From Methylophaga sp. OBS3 (GTDB taxonomy: Bacteria; Pseudomonadota; Gammaproteobacteria; Nitrosococcales; Methylophagaceae): a stretch of DNA of 64,000 bases. The stretch is from assembly GCF_026319325.1 (NCBI RefSeq), contig NZ_JAPDMU010000001.1:744001-808000 (forward strand). The letters run 5' to 3'. Under the pieces are notes generated by a model, which worked only from the letters and a program-made list of their open reading frames with translations, ran no database searches and had not been told where the DNA came from. Shown piece by piece: positions 45,980-56,720 of this stretch. Both the position numbers and the translations under genes were made by a program. Within the stretch, counting starts at the first letter, position 1; the number at the start of each line of letters is the position of its first letter.

Positions 45980-48550
45980 TTAGTCCTTCACAAGCTTTTT
46001 CAATGCATAGAGCTTTTCAAGCGCTTGTTTGGGTGTGAGCTCATCAGGGTCAAGACTTCTCAATGCATCAATAATTGGCTGATGAATATTGTCTTGCTCA
46101 GTTACCTTGAATAAATCTGCTTGAGGCTGCGCCGTGCTATCAACTAGTCCACTAGACTGTGATTGTTCTAATTGCAGCAGCTTTTGTTTCGCCGTTTGAA
46201 TAACATCTTTCGGCACACCGGCAAGCTGCGCTACCTGCAACCCATAACTTTGGCTGGCGGCCCCCGGTTTTAGCTGATGTAAAAATACGATTTTATCGCC
46301 ATGCTCAATTGCATCTAAATGCACATTAGCCGCTTTTTGATAAAGCCCCGGTAACTGCGTCATCTCAAAATAATGTGTCGCAAATAAACAATAAGCGCCG
46401 ATATCTCGAACTAGTTTCTCTGCGCAACTCCATGCCAGCGCCAAACCATCAAAGGTGCTGGTTCCCCGCCCTACTTCATCCATGAGCACAAGGCTATTCG
46501 CTGTCGCGTTATTAAGGATATTTGCTGACTCATTCATTTCAACCATGAATGTCGAACGCCCTGCAGCTAAATCATCACTTGCACCAATACGGGTAAAGAC
46601 TTGATCAACAGGTCCAATTTCAGCGCTGTCAGCCGGTACAAAACTCCCCATATAGGCCAAGATAACGATCAGAGCAGTTTGTCTCATGTAGGTTGATTTA
46701 CCGCCCATATTAGGACCGGTAATAATCAACAAACTTTTTTGCTGATTAAGTTTTAAATCATTGGCACAAAATGGTGTGTTTTGAATGTATTCCACAACTG
46801 GGTGACGACCAGCATTTATTTCAATAGTCGCTCTATCAGTAAGCTTTGGCTGAACATAATTTAACTTTTGTGCTCTTTCAGCCAAATTACAAAACACATC
46901 CAATTCAGCCAGCGCTTGAGCATTTTGATGGAGAGCGGGCAAATCGCCTTGAATGACATCAAATAATTGCTCATAAAGCTGCTTTTCAAGAGCAAGCGCT
47001 TTACCTTGAGCACTGAGTACTTGTTCTTCGTATGCTTTTAATTCTGGCGTTATGTAGCGCTCAGCATTTTTTAAGGTCTGTCTACGCTGATAGTCCAATG
47101 GCAGCGTCACATCATGTGCACGGCTCATCTCAATATAAAAACCATGCACCTTGTTATAGCCAACTTTTAACGTACTAATTCCCGTGCGCTGACGCTCTCT
47201 CAGCTCTAACTGTGAAAGATAGTCGCTGGCGTTAAGGTGTAGCTCACGTAATCTATCAAGCTCACTATCGTAGCCTTCAGCAATGACACCACCATCTCGA
47301 ATGAGTAATGGTGGTTCTTCGATAATTGCCCGTTCCAGATGTTCTCTAAGCTCAGTAAACTTACCTAATTGGCGATCAAGATTTTTTAACAGGCCAGTAT
47401 CAAACATTGCCAACTGCTCATGAAATGTTGGCAGCGTTTGTAGCATTACTCTTAGCTGGGTAAAGTCCCTTGGCCTTGCCGAGCGCAGCGCCATACGCGT
47501 GACAATTCGCTCAATATCACCCAACGGCTTTAATAACGTCTGTAGTGGCTCAACCTGTTGGCTATCAATTAAGGACGCAATACTGTTTTGACGATTAACG
47601 ATAGTTTGTTGCTGGCGTGTTGGCTGCAATAACCAACGTCTTAACAAACGCCCTCCCATTGGTGTCAGTGTTTTATCAATGACCGATAGCAGCGTGTGTT
47701 CTTTGCCACCCGATAAATTAGTTTCTAACTCAAGATTTCGTCGTGACTGTGGGTCGATTTTAATAAAGTCTGTGGTTTGCTCAACACTCAGACTTCGCAA
47801 TTGTGGCAATGCTGATTGTTGCGTTTGCTGAGCATAATTAAGTAAACAACCTGCAGCCTGAATCGCTAGAGGCATGTGTTCACAACCAAAGCCCTTTAGG
47901 TCTTGTGTAGCAAAGTGTTCGCACAAACGACGCTGCGCGGCCTCAGCATCAAAGTGCCATTCAGGTACTGACCGCCATTGTTTTTCAAAATGGTTTAACT
48001 GCTCTCTAGCCGAATCATCAGCCAAAATCTCAGCGGGCTTTAACCTTGCCAATTCGGCTTGAAGGGCGCCACTATCCTCAAGCTCGGTTACCCAAAAACG
48101 GCCGCTACTTAAATCAGCAGCAGCCAGACCAAAACCTTTTTTACTGGTCGCAATCGCCAGCAAAATGTTATCGCGCTGTTTATCCAGCAAGGCATCATCG
48201 GTCAATGTGCCAGGTGTCAATACGCGCACGACTTTTCGTTCTACAGGGCCTTTGGAGGTACTAGGGTCACCAATTTGTTCACAAATGGCGACTGACACAC
48301 CCGCTTTTAACAGTCTCGCTAAATAGCCATCAGCAGCATGATAAGGAATACCCGCCATTGGAATTGGCGCGCCATTACTGTTGCCGCGAGCTGTTAAAGT
48401 GATATCGAGTAACTCTGCAGCTTGATGCGCATCGTCATAAAAAAGTTCGTAGAAATCGCCCATTCGATAAAACAGCAAGATATCTGGATGTTCAGCTTTA
48501 ATGCGCAGATATTGCTGCATCATCGGGGTATGATTGGAAATGTCTTTCAT
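45980..48550 (-). CDS. mutS: DNA mismatch repair protein MutS
   Basis: 856 residues, full length. The N-terminal mismatch-recognition motif is [12 protein letters not shown] with the stacking Phe and the Glu. The ATPase domain shows [18 protein letters not shown] (Walker A, about 617) and [20 protein letters not shown] (Walker B and signature). It recognises base mismatches and short loops and recruits MutL. Its start is close to the divergent pncC gene. Confidence 0.98.
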   Translation of the reverse strand: MKDISNHTPMMQQYLRIKAEHPDILLFYRMGDFYELFYDDAHQAAELLDITLTARGNSNGAPIPMAGIPYHAADGYLARLLKAGVSVAICEQIGDPSTSKGPVERKVVRVLTPGTLTDDALLDKQRDNILLAIATSKKGFGLAAADLSSGRFWVTELEDSGALQAELARLKPAEILADDSAREQLNHFEKQWRSVPEWHFDAEAAQRRLCEHFATQDLKGFGCEHMPLAIQAAGCLLNYAQQTQQSALPQLRSLSVEQTTDFIKIDPQSRRNLELETNLSGGKEHTLLSVIDKTLTPMGGRLLRRWLLQPTRQQQTIVNRQNSIASLIDSQQVEPLQTLLKPLGDIERIVTRMALRSARPRDFTQLRVMLQTLPTFHEQLAMFDTGLLKNLDRQLGKFTELREHLERAIIEEPPLLIRDGGVIAEGYDSELDRLRELHLNASDYLSQLELRERQRTGISTLKVGYNKVHGFYIEMSRAHDVTLPLDYQRRQTLKNAERYITPELKAYEEQVLSAQGKALALEKQLYEQLFDVIQGDLPALHQNAQALAELDVFCNLAERAQKLNYVQPKLTDRATIEINAGRHPVVEYIQNTPFCANDLKLNQQKSLLIITGPNMGGKSTYMRQTALIVILAYMGSFVPADSAEIGPVDQVFTRIGASDDLAAGRSTFMVEMNESANILNNATANSLVLMDEVGRGTSTFDGLALAWSCAEKLVRDIGAYCLFATHYFEMTQLPGLYQKAANVHLDAIEHGDKIVFLHQLKPGAASQSYGLQVAQLAGVPKDVIQTAKQKLLQLEQSQSSGLVDSTAQPQADLFKVTEQDNIHQPIIDALRSLDPDELTPKQALEKLYALKKLVKD

Positions 48551-48562
48551 CGATTTTCAGTT

Positions 48563-49063
48563 ATGCGTATGCCAACAATTGCAGATGACACACTTTATCA
48601 ACTCACTGAACAACTGGCGACCGAGTTATTAAAACGAAACTGGCAACTGGTTACCACTGAATCCTGTACCGGTGGGTGGTTAGCTAAGTGCTGCACGGAT
48701 CTAGCAGGCAGTTCGGCTTGGTTTGGCGGGGGCGTCATCAGTTATACCAATGCACTAAAACAAGCTCTGCTAGGTGTTAAAACTGACACGCTCAGCCAAT
48801 TCGGCGCAGTAAGTGAAGCCGTTGCGACTGAAATGGCTGTCGGTGGCTTAACCAACCTTGGTGGTGATATTAGTGTTGGTATCAGTGGTATTGCCGGACC
48901 GACCGGTGGTAGTCCCGAAAAACCTGTTGGACTAGTCTGTTTTGGTTTTGCCAGCGCAAACCAACAGTTTAGTAGCAAACAACTATTCGATGGCAATCGT
49001 GATGAAATTCGGCGTCAAGCTATCGCTTTTGCCTTAAATCAGCTCATCAAAATGCTAGAGTGA
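48563..49063 (+). CDS. pncC: CinA C-terminal-type nicotinamide-nucleotide amidase
   Basis: About 166 residues, matching the single-domain PncC (CinA C-terminal) enzyme that deamidates NMN. Family motifs are TTESCTGGWLAKCCTDLAGSSAWFGGGVISYTN, GAVSEAVATEM and GISGIAGPTGGSPEKPVGLV. Start at 48563 or 48569. It precedes recA, as in many gammaproteobacteria. Confidence 0.94.
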   Translation: MRMPTIADDTLYQLTEQLATELLKRNWQLVTTESCTGGWLAKCCTDLAGSSAWFGGGVISYTNALKQALLGVKTDTLSQFGAVSEAVATEMAVGGLTNLGGDISVGISGIAGPTGGSPEKPVGLVCFGFASANQQFSSKQLFDGNRDEIRRQAIAFALNQLIKMLE

Positions 49064-49122
49064 CAGTCGCTTGTATGTGATAATCCGTCATTCTAAAAAA
49101 ATTCAGTCTCAGGGGTAAGCAA

Positions 49123-50166
49123 ATGGATGAAAACAAAAAGAAAGCGCTAGGCGTTGCCTTAGGTCAAATTGAAAAACAATTTGGTAAAGGTGCCGTGATG
49201 CGTTTAGGCGATGGAAGCGCCGCCCGTGACATCTCTGCAGTCTCTACTGGTTCAATTGGTCTTGACGTTGCACTGGGTATCGGTGGCTTGCCACGTGGTC
49301 GTGTAATCGAAATCTACGGCCCAGAATCATCTGGTAAAACCACATTAACCTTGCACGCCATTGCTGAAATGCAAAAACAAGGTGGTACTGCGGCGTTTGT
49401 CGATGCTGAACATGCTTTAGATCCTATCTATGCTGAAAAGCTCGGCGTAAACATCGATGACTTATTGGTTTCTCAGCCTGATACCGGTGAGCAAGCCTTA
49501 GAAATCACCGACATGTTAGTACGCAGTGGTGCTGTGGATATTGTTGTTGTCGACTCAGTTGCGGCTTTAACCCCTAAAGCTGAAATTGAAGGTGACATGG
49601 GTGACAGCCATATGGGTCTACAAGCTCGTTTGATGTCACAAGCCCTGCGTAAGCTGACTGCCAACATTAAACGTTCAAACACACTGGTTATTTTCATCAA
49701 CCAAATTCGTATGAAAATCGGTGTGATGTTCGGTAACCCTGAAACAACCACCGGTGGTAATGCACTTAAATTCTACGCATCTGTCCGTCTTGATATTCGT
49801 CGTATTGGCGCCATTAAGAAAGGTGATGAAATCCTCGGTAACGAAACACGCGTTAAAGTCGTTAAGAATAAAGTCGCCCCGCCATTTAAACAGGTTGAGT
49901 TCGATATTCTCTATGGCGAAGGTATTTCACGTGAAGGTGAGTTGATTGACTTAGGTGTTAGTGAAAATATCGTAGAGAAGTCAGGCGCTTGGTATAGCTA
50001 CGACGGTAATCGTATCGGTCAAGGTAAAGATAATGTCCGTCAATATCTGAAAGAAAACCCTGACATGGCGGCTGATATTGAAGCCAAAATCCGTGCTGTT
50101 ATGCTGCCAAAGAATATCAAGGCGAAACCAGCCACTGATGAGGCAGATGCTGAATACGAAGCGTGA
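49123..50166 (+). CDS. recA: Recombinase RecA
   Basis: 347 residues. Walker A is GPESSGKTT (about 66-74), Walker [13 protein letters not shown], loop L1 [19 protein letters not shown] and loop L2 [28 protein letters not shown]. RecA drives homologous recombination and LexA autocleavage. I see no clear CTGT-N8-ACAG operator in the 59 bases upstream. AGGGG precedes the ATG. Its stop overlaps recX by four bases. Confidence 0.99.
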   Translation: MDENKKKALGVALGQIEKQFGKGAVMRLGDGSAARDISAVSTGSIGLDVALGIGGLPRGRVIEIYGPESSGKTTLTLHAIAEMQKQGGTAAFVDAEHALDPIYAEKLGVNIDDLLVSQPDTGEQALEITDMLVRSGAVDIVVVDSVAALTPKAEIEGDMGDSHMGLQARLMSQALRKLTANIKRSNTLVIFINQIRMKIGVMFGNPETTTGGNALKFYASVRLDIRRIGAIKKGDEILGNETRVKVVKNKVAPPFKQVEFDILYGEGISREGELIDLGVSENIVEKSGAWYSYDGNRIGQGKDNVRQYLKENPDMAADIEAKIRAVMLPKNIKAKPATDEADAEYEA

Positions 50167-50606
50167 GCCGACGTTCCAGTAATCAACAAGCTATAGGCTT
50201 ACTGGCACGACGAGAACACAGTGCCAGCGAGCTGAGAGCAAAATTAGAAAAATATCAGCATGATGATGTAGATATTGATAAGACGCTAGACTGGCTACAA
50301 AAAAACGATTTACAAAGTGATTCTCGATTTACTGAGGATTACATCAGGCACCGAAGCCAACGAGGTTGTGGTGAGCTTCGAATTCGCCAAGAGCTAAAAC
50401 AGCGTGGCGTGAATGATGACCTGATAGCTGAGGCATTACGCTTGGCAGATATTGATTGGTTTGCGCTTGCAGTTGCAGTACGATGCAAGCGTTTTGGCGA
50501 GCAGACACCCGCCGATTTTAAGGAACGTGCGAAACAACAGCGTTTTTTACAATACCGGGGGTTTACTCATGAGCAAATTACAGAAAGTTTTAATCACAAC
50601 ACATGA
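50163..50606 (+). CDS. recX: RecA regulatory protein RecX
   Basis: 147 residues; three-helix RecX repeats are seen in [72 protein letters not shown] and YRGFTHEQI. RecX limits RecA filament growth. It overlaps recA upstream by four bases (GTGA-type start) and alaS downstream by four bases. Confidence 0.95.
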   Translation: MSRRSSNQQAIGLLARREHSASELRAKLEKYQHDDVDIDKTLDWLQKNDLQSDSRFTEDYIRHRSQRGCGELRIRQELKQRGVNDDLIAEALRLADIDWFALAVAVRCKRFGEQTPADFKERAKQQRFLQYRGFTHEQITESFNHNT

Positions 50607-53206
50607 AAACAAGCGCTGAAATCCGCAAATTGTTCCTCGACTTTTTCGCCAGTAAAGGCCATGAAATTGTCGCTAGCAGCCCATTGGTTCCAGCTAATGA
50701 TCCAACGCTGTTGTTTACCAACGCCGGTATGGTGCAATTTAAAGAGTTATTTCTCGGTCAGGAAACACGTAAATACACGCGAGCAACAACGACCCAGCGC
50801 TGTGTGCGTGCAGGTGGTAAACACAACGACTTAGAAAATGTTGGTTACACAGCGCGTCACCACACATTCTTCGAAATGTTGGGTAATTTCAGTTTTGGTG
50901 ATTATTTCAAACGCGAAGCGATTCAATATGCTTGGGAATTTCTGACCGTTACACTGGCATTACCACCAGAAAAACTCTGGGTAACCGTCTTTGAAGAAGA
51001 TGATGAAGCAGCAGATATCTGGTTAAAAGAAATCGGTATCGATCCACAGCGTTTTTCACGTATTGGTGCCAAAGACAACTTCTGGTCAATGGGTGACACA
51101 GGTCCATGTGGCCCTTGCTCTGAAATTTTCTATGACCATGGTGCTGATGTTGCCGGGGGCCCGCCTGGCACACCAGAAGAAGATGGTGATCGTTACATCG
51201 AAATTTGGAACTTGGTCTTCATGCAATTCGACCGTTCCGCTGATGGCACACTAACGCCACTACCTAAGCCTTCTGTTGACACAGGTATGGGCTTGGAACG
51301 TCTAGCAGCGGTACTACAGCACCAACACAACAACTACGACATTGATCTGTTCCAACGCCTGATTAAAGCCATCACTGATTTGGCAGGTATCTCAGATACT
51401 AGCCACACTTCGGCTCGTGTTGTTGCTGATCATATTCGTTCTTGTGCATTTATGATCACAGATGGTGTTCAGCCATCAAATGAAGGCCGTGGTTACGTTT
51501 TACGTCGTATTATTCGTCGTGCTATTCGTCACGGACATAAGCTAGGTCTAAAAGAAGCATTCTTTTATAAGTTGGTTGCACCGCTGGTTGCCGAAATGGG
51601 TGATGCTTTCCCAGAGTTGGCAAAAGCACAACCATTGGTTGAGCGTGCATTAAAACTTGAAGAAGAACGTTTTGCAGATACTTTAGATAACGGCCTGAAA
51701 ATTTTAGACCAAGCCATTGACGCCATGGCTGACAAAGAGATTCCGGGTGAAACTGTTTTCTTACTGTATGACACCTATGGCTTCCCTATCGATCTAACAG
51801 CCGATATTGCCCGTGAGCGTGATTTAACTATCGATATCGCTGGCTTTGAGCGTCATATGGAAGCGCAACGTAATCGTGCACGCAGCGCAAGTCAATTTGG
51901 CGGCGGTTTATCAGAAAGTCTAGTTATTGATGGCGAAACGGTTTTTACTGGCTACGACCACACGCAGCAAGAAGGCAAAATCACGGCTATTTTGGTAGAT
52001 GGTGAAAACGTTGCTCAATTACACGCAGGCCAGCAAGGCATCATCGTATTAGACAACACCCCTTTCTATGCCGAGTCTGGTGGTCAGGTTGGTGACTTGG
52101 GTGAAATCAATTCTGCTGGTGCTCACTTCACTGTTACTGACACCCGTAAGCAAGGTAAAGCCTTTACGCATATTGGTGACTGTAAACACGGAAGCTTTGA
52201 AGTTGGCCAAACTGTTTTAGCACATGTTGACGAGCAAAATCGTCAAGCAACTGCATTAAATCACTCTGCTACGCATCTTATGCACGCAGCATTAAGAGAA
52301 GTTCTAGGTGATCATGTCACCCAGAAAGGTTCATTAGTAAATGCTCAGCGCCTACGTTTCGACTTTTCTCATTTCGAACCAGTCACTCCAGAACAACTTC
52401 GTGAAATCGAACGTCTGGTAAACCAACAAATTCGTGTTAACCATGCAGTTGAAACACGCTTAATGCCAATTGAAAAAGCCCGTGAAAGCGGTGCGATGGC
52501 GCTATTTGGTGAAAAATACGACGATGAAGTTCGTGTATTAAGCATGGGTGAGTTCTCAGTTGAACTGTGTGGTGGTACGCATGTTGGTAGAACTGGTGAT
52601 ATTGGTGTTTTCAAAATTTTAAGTGAAGTCGGTATCGCTTCAGGCGTTCGCCGAATTGAAGCCGTTACCGGTGATACTGCTCTTAACTATATTGAAGACT
52701 CAGAAAACCGTCTGCGCAAAATTTCAGACTTGGTTAAAGCCAAGGCAGAAAATGTCGAGGACAAAACTGCGCAACTGGTTCAACGCACGCGCCAATTAGA
52801 AAAAGAATTGGAGTCTTTAAAAGCCAAACTTGCTAGTAGCGCTGGTCAAGATTTAGCCGCTGAAGCTAAAGACATCCAGGGCGTCAAAGTCCTTGCCGCC
52901 AAGCTTGACGGCGTTGATGCCAAAGCTTTGCGTGATGCTGTTGACCAGTTGAAAAATAAACTCGGCAGTACTGCGATTGTTCTGGCAACAGTTGAAGATA
53001 GCAAAATCACATTAATTGCTGGTGTCAGCAAAGATCAGACTGCTAAAATTCGCGCCGGTGATTTGGTTGCACATGTTGCAACACAAGTTGGTGGTAAAGG
53101 TGGTGGTCGCCCTGATATGGCTCAAGGCGGCGGTAGTGAACCAGAAAACTTATCAAAAGCGCTTGATTCGGTAACTGATTGGGTTGCCAGCAAGCTGGAA
53201 AATTAA
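50603..53206 (+). CDS. alaS: Alanyl-tRNA synthetase
   Basis: 867 residues. The aminoacylation core shows [34 protein letters not shown] and [14 protein letters not shown]. The editing domain has [16 protein letters not shown], and [13 protein letters not shown] gives the Cys and His zinc ligands. The C-terminal DHHA1 domain ends in [15 protein letters not shown]. It charges tRNA-Ala and clears Ser and Gly errors. It overlaps recX by four bases. Confidence 0.99.
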   Translation: MKTSAEIRKLFLDFFASKGHEIVASSPLVPANDPTLLFTNAGMVQFKELFLGQETRKYTRATTTQRCVRAGGKHNDLENVGYTARHHTFFEMLGNFSFGDYFKREAIQYAWEFLTVTLALPPEKLWVTVFEEDDEAADIWLKEIGIDPQRFSRIGAKDNFWSMGDTGPCGPCSEIFYDHGADVAGGPPGTPEEDGDRYIEIWNLVFMQFDRSADGTLTPLPKPSVDTGMGLERLAAVLQHQHNNYDIDLFQRLIKAITDLAGISDTSHTSARVVADHIRSCAFMITDGVQPSNEGRGYVLRRIIRRAIRHGHKLGLKEAFFYKLVAPLVAEMGDAFPELAKAQPLVERALKLEEERFADTLDNGLKILDQAIDAMADKEIPGETVFLLYDTYGFPIDLTADIARERDLTIDIAGFERHMEAQRNRARSASQFGGGLSESLVIDGETVFTGYDHTQQEGKITAILVDGENVAQLHAGQQGIIVLDNTPFYAESGGQVGDLGEINSAGAHFTVTDTRKQGKAFTHIGDCKHGSFEVGQTVLAHVDEQNRQATALNHSATHLMHAALREVLGDHVTQKGSLVNAQRLRFDFSHFEPVTPEQLREIERLVNQQIRVNHAVETRLMPIEKARESGAMALFGEKYDDEVRVLSMGEFSVELCGGTHVGRTGDIGVFKILSEVGIASGVRRIEAVTGDTALNYIEDSENRLRKISDLVKAKAENVEDKTAQLVQRTRQLEKELESLKAKLASSAGQDLAAEAKDIQGVKVLAAKLDGVDAKALRDAVDQLKNKLGSTAIVLATVEDSKITLIAGVSKDQTAKIRAGDLVAHVATQVGGKGGGRPDMAQGGGSEPENLSKALDSVTDWVASKLEN

Positions 53207-53209
53207 ATA

Positions 53210-54430
53210 ATGGCGCTTATCGTACAAAAATACGGTGGAACCTCAGTCGGTTCTGTCGAACGTATCCAAGAAGTAGCAAAGAAAGTCACGAAATATCGTC
53301 AAGACGGACATGATGTGGTTGTCGTTGTCTCTGCAATGAGTGGCGAAACCAACCGTTTATTGGCGCTTGCTAAAGATATCAATCCAGATCCACGTGGTCG
53401 AGAATTGGATGTCCTTTTGTCTACTGGTGAACAGGTCACAATCGCCCTACTCAGTATGGCTTTGGCAGAAATGGGCACGCCGGCTCAATCTTACACTGGT
53501 CCACAAGTCCGTATTTTGACTGATGATGCGCACAATAAAGCTCGTATCGTTCAAATTGATGACGACAAAATGCGTGCAGATTTAGCAGAAGGCAGAGTTG
53601 TTGTGGTTGCAGGTTTCCAGGGTTGTGATGACCAAGGAAATATCACTACCTTAGGTCGTGGTGGCAGCGATACGACTGCTGTTGCTTTGGCAGCCGCATT
53701 AAAAGCTGACGAATGTCAGATTTATACCGATGTTGATGGTGTCTATACAACTGACCCTCGCGTGGTACCAGAAGCACGTCGTTTAGACCGCATCACTTTC
53801 GAAGAAATGCTCGAAATGGCCAGTCTCGGTGCCAAGGTTTTACAAATCAGATCTGTCGAATTTGCCAGTAAATATAATGTCCCGTTACGCGTCCTATCTT
53901 CATTTACAGAAGGTGGTGGTACGCTGATAACGTCTGAGGAACAAGAAATGGAACAAGCGCTAATTTCCGGTATCGCGTTTAATCGTGATGAAGCCAAGTT
54001 AACTATTCTGGGTGTACCAGATCAGCCGGGCGTTGCTCATAAAATTCTTGGCCCTATTGCCAAGCAAAATATTGAAGTTGATATGATCATTCAAAATACT
54101 GGTCATGATGCAACAACCGACTTCACTTTCACTGTTCATCGTAATGACTATCAAACTGCATTAAAAATATTGCAACAAATCGCAACCGATTTAAATGCGC
54201 GGGAAGTAAATGGTGATGAACATATCGCTAAGATTTCTCTGGTTGGTGTCGGAATGCGTTCGCACGCGGGTATTGCAAGCAGCATGTTTGAGTCTTTGGC
54301 TCAAGAAAATATCAATATCAGCATGATCTCAACTTCAGAGATTAAGATCTCAGTTGTGGTTGATGAAAAATATCTTGAACTCGGTGTACGCGCGCTACAC
54401 AAGGCTTTTAACCTCGAACAGGGTCAGTAA
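53210..54430 (+). CDS. lysC: Aspartate kinase
   Basis: 406 residues, a monofunctional aspartokinase. The catalytic start is VQKYGGTSVGSVERI, followed by GFQGCDDQGNITTLGRGGSDTTAVALAAAL and YTDVDGVYTTDPR. Two ACT domains fill about 265-400 and mediate feedback by lysine and/or threonine. It begins three bases after alaS. Its product leads to aspartate semialdehyde, needed for lysine, threonine and methionine and, here, for carboxyspermidine. Confidence 0.98.
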   Translation: MALIVQKYGGTSVGSVERIQEVAKKVTKYRQDGHDVVVVVSAMSGETNRLLALAKDINPDPRGRELDVLLSTGEQVTIALLSMALAEMGTPAQSYTGPQVRILTDDAHNKARIVQIDDDKMRADLAEGRVVVVAGFQGCDDQGNITTLGRGGSDTTAVALAAALKADECQIYTDVDGVYTTDPRVVPEARRLDRITFEEMLEMASLGAKVLQIRSVEFASKYNVPLRVLSSFTEGGGTLITSEEQEMEQALISGIAFNRDEAKLTILGVPDQPGVAHKILGPIAKQNIEVDMIIQNTGHDATTDFTFTVHRNDYQTALKILQQIATDLNAREVNGDEHIAKISLVGVGMRSHAGIASSMFESLAQENINISMISTSEIKISVVVDEKYLELGVRALHKAFNLEQGQ

Positions 54431-54644
54431 CGCATTGATCTCAGGAAGTATTTCCTGTCGATTCCGTTAAAACTTGCTGTTATACTTGTACACAACTGTT
54501 TTTCAGACAAAGTTACCTGAAACCTCAGTTAAAAGAGACAGCAAGATCTCTATAGGGATAAAACAGGAATCATGGCACGAGGCCATTACACGTAAGGGAA
54601 TAATCCCTACCCTCGTAGCCAAAATACAGAGTAAGGGGAATACC

Positions 54645-54830
54645 ATGCTTATACTTACACGTCGCGTTGGAGAGTCACTGATTATTGGTGATGATGTTGT
54701 TGTGAACGTTCTGGGTGTCAAAGGCAATCAAGTTCGAATCGGTGTCGATGCCCCTAAAGACGTCACCGTTCACCGTGAAGAAATCTACGATAGAATTCAA
54801 GCAGAAAAAGATCAATCTAGCACCGGTTAA
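54645..54830 (+). CDS. csrA: Carbon storage regulator CsrA/RsmA
   Basis: 61 residues from ATG 54645 behind AAGGGGA. CsrA is an RNA-binding dimer that binds GGA motifs near ribosome binding sites. Sequence [17 protein letters not shown], then [19 protein letters not shown], carries the key R44-region residues. A longer in-frame region upstream is not csrA-like. A 214-base leader separates it from lysC. Confidence 0.97.
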   Translation: MLILTRRVGESLIIGDDVVVNVLGVKGNQVRIGVDAPKDVTVHREEIYDRIQAEKDQSSTG

Positions 54831-54885
54831 TTCGGCATTTTCACTAGCCAAATCCATCTTTTCTGGTATAATGATCGGCTTTGAT

Positions 54886-54976
54886 GGAGAGCTGGCCGAG
54901 TGGCTGAAGGCGCGCCCCTGCTAAGGGCGTATAGGCTAATACCCTATCGAGGGTTCGAATCCCTCGCTCTCCGCCA
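54886..54976 (+). tRNA. tRNA-Ser (GCT anticodon)
   Basis: Acceptor GGAGAGC / GCTCTCC, anticodon loop CTGCTAA giving GCT, long variable arm (about 15 bases) typical of tRNA-Ser, T-arm GGGTTCGAATCCC and an encoded CCA. It reads AGC and AGT codons. Confidence 0.97.
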
Positions 54977-55035
54977 AATTACTTACTTTTATCGTTGCTA
55001 GAAACATCATTTAAAAGTATAATTTACCGTTTACA

Positions 55036-55112
55036 GCGCCTGTAGCTCAGCTGGATAGAGTACCTGGCTACGAACCAGGCGGTCGCACGTTCGAATCGTG
55101 CCAGGCGCGCCA
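55036..55112 (+). tRNA. tRNA-Arg (ACG anticodon)
   Basis: Acceptor GCGCCTG / CAGGCGC, anticodon stem CCTGG / CCAGG around CTACGAA with anticodon ACG (A34 becomes inosine via TadA), T-arm with TTCGAAT and encoded CCA. Confidence 0.97.
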
Positions 55113-55130
55113 CTTTTTATAAGTACATTC

Positions 55131-55165
55131 AAGCAGTTATCAGTTTATCTGGTAACTGCTTTTTT
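55131..55165 (+). terminator. Terminator after tRNA-Arg
   Basis: Stem AAGCAGTTA / TAACTGCTT with further CAG / CTG pairing and a TTTAT loop, followed by T-run, 18 bases after the tRNA. Confidence 0.88.
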
Positions 55166-55192
55166 GTTTCTCGCGTTTATAAATTCGACATA

Positions 55193-55897
55193 TTAATTTG
55201 CCGCAATATAGCGACATTTTGGATAATTAGAACAACCTAGAAAAGTTTTCCCGGTTCCCTTTCCTTTCATGGCTTTTCTAGCCAATAAATTACCACCACA
55301 CTTAGGACATGATGTTGGTACTTCTGACATTTCACCATCGAGTTCTGGCCGTAAGTAAACTTTCAAATTATTGTCATTAGGCTCATCAACAATCGGGTTT
55401 AAATTACCAGGCATAATCAGCTGGGTTAGCTGCGCTTGAATATCCTGTGATTGGTAACCTTGTCTCGCAGGTAATCTTAATAATGGAAGCTTGGCGACTG
55501 TCATCACTTCTTCTAGAAATTTGTCGCGAGCCTGTCTGGATGAGTTTGCATGACTGGCATCATCAAGCTCTATCGCACAAATTATTTCCGCCGTTTGTTT
55601 ATCCACTAAAACAAAGTCGAGATGTTTAGATTGAATCCGGTTAAACGCGGTTCGCCAACTGCTTTTCGGTATACCTTTATGGACATTAATCACGTCCGCC
55701 AAACGAACTTTGGCATGAATATCATATTCAGATGAAACGGCTAACTTGAGTACATGATGAAATGAAATTTCCGCAGGTGTCAGAAGTGCTGTCACCTTAA
55801 AATACGGCAATGACTTTAGATTCTTAACATCGGGGATTTGCTTTATCGCAAATAAAACAATGATGACCAGTAGTGTTAGTAGGATGAAAACTTCCAT
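55193..55897 (-). CDS. DUF2726 protein with C4 zinc finger
   Basis: About 234 residues from ATG 55897. An N-terminal membrane helix (EVFILLTLLVIIVLFAI) is followed by the nuclease-like DUF2726 domain (about 45-170: HLDFVLVDKQTAEIICAIELDDASH) and a topoisomerase-type C4 zinc finger at the C-terminus (CPKCGG...GCSNYPKC). Domain features resemble membrane-attached restriction-like folds, but catalysis is unproven. It follows the Tsx-like gene by 25 bases on the same strand. Confidence 0.82.
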   Translation of the reverse strand: MEVFILLTLLVIIVLFAIKQIPDVKNLKSLPYFKVTALLTPAEISFHHVLKLAVSSEYDIHAKVRLADVINVHKGIPKSSWRTAFNRIQSKHLDFVLVDKQTAEIICAIELDDASHANSSRQARDKFLEEVMTVAKLPLLRLPARQGYQSQDIQAQLTQLIMPGNLNPIVDEPNDNNLKVYLRPELDGEMSEVPTSCPKCGGNLLARKAMKGKGTGKTFLGCSNYPKCRYIAAN

Positions 55898-55922
55898 GTT
55901 TATCAATTCCCGAATTATTGAA

Positions 55923-56711
55923 TTAGAATCGCCACACCGCTAATGCCTGGGCTGTATGCTCGTCTACATCATCACCGAGCTTGTTTTGCCACCATTGATA
56001 TTCAACACCTAAGTAAAGTTTATCTGCTTTATTGAATAGTGCATGACCGGCATCCCACCTGAACTGTGGCTGCGCCAAGATCCAATGTCTTACAGGTAAA
56101 CCTAGTTCATTATGCCGGCTGCCAATATATTCAATATGTCCCACGATTGAGAACCGTTGTTGCCCGACTTTAAACGGTAAGCCCCAGTTAACATCAACCA
56201 TGTAACTATCAGATTCAGCAGGTGCGCCGCCAGCTGATAAACCGCGATTATCATCAATATAAGCCGTAATATCCGTGTTCAAGAAAGTAAATGCTGGCAC
56301 ATTCCATGAAAACCTAATGCCGGGTAGATATTTTCGTACTTTGGCATCATGAGCATAGTTTATACCAGCAATCAGGCTCATATCTTTCACTGGACCGAAA
56401 GCAAAGTTTTTACCGGTTACTTTACTCAGACTCAGCGAGCCGTAGTATTCCAGATAAAAGTCTTCATCATTAAAACCATCTTTTCGATCGTCATCCAAAT
56501 AGTCGATGAATAGAAAGTTTTGGCCATATTGCCAACCACTGGCATGCTGAAAGGTCAGAATATCGGTTGTACTTCTCTTGCCACCTACAAATCCTGGGCT
56601 CTTGATTTGCCCATGTTGGTAATGCAACTCGTTAATAGACCAATCAAAGGCAAAACTCGTCACTGGTAGACTAAGTAAAGCCGATAAAACACTCAGTTTT
56701 AATATTTTCAT
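55923..56711 (-). CDS. Tsx-like outer-membrane channel protein
   Basis: 262 residues with a Sec signal (MKILKLSVLSALLSLPVTSFA). The mature chain is beta-rich with alternating aromatic strands and a C-terminal Phe (ALAVWRF), as in outer-membrane barrels; DWSINELHYQHGQIKSP and FFLEYY-like strands match the Tsx/OmpK nucleoside channel family. It starts nine bases after the SiaA-like stop, so it looks like part of the same operon. The solute is unknown. Confidence 0.82.
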   Translation of the reverse strand: MKILKLSVLSALLSLPVTSFAFDWSINELHYQHGQIKSPGFVGGKRSTTDILTFQHASGWQYGQNFLFIDYLDDDRKDGFNDEDFYLEYYGSLSLSKVTGKNFAFGPVKDMSLIAGINYAHDAKVRKYLPGIRFSWNVPAFTFLNTDITAYIDDNRGLSAGGAPAESDSYMVDVNWGLPFKVGQQRFSIVGHIEYIGSRHNELGLPVRHWILAQPQFRWDAGHALFNKADKLYLGVEYQWWQNKLGDDVDEHTAQALAVWRF

Positions 56712-56720
56712 AATTGAGTG

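Noticed and set aside
49064-49122. LexA box before recA
   Set aside because: No CTGT-N8-ACAG sequence found in the gap, so no operator is claimed.
54475-54495. CTGT-rich stretch before csrA as LexA-like site
   Set aside because: The second half reads TACA with wrong phase, and csrA is not a usual SOS gene.
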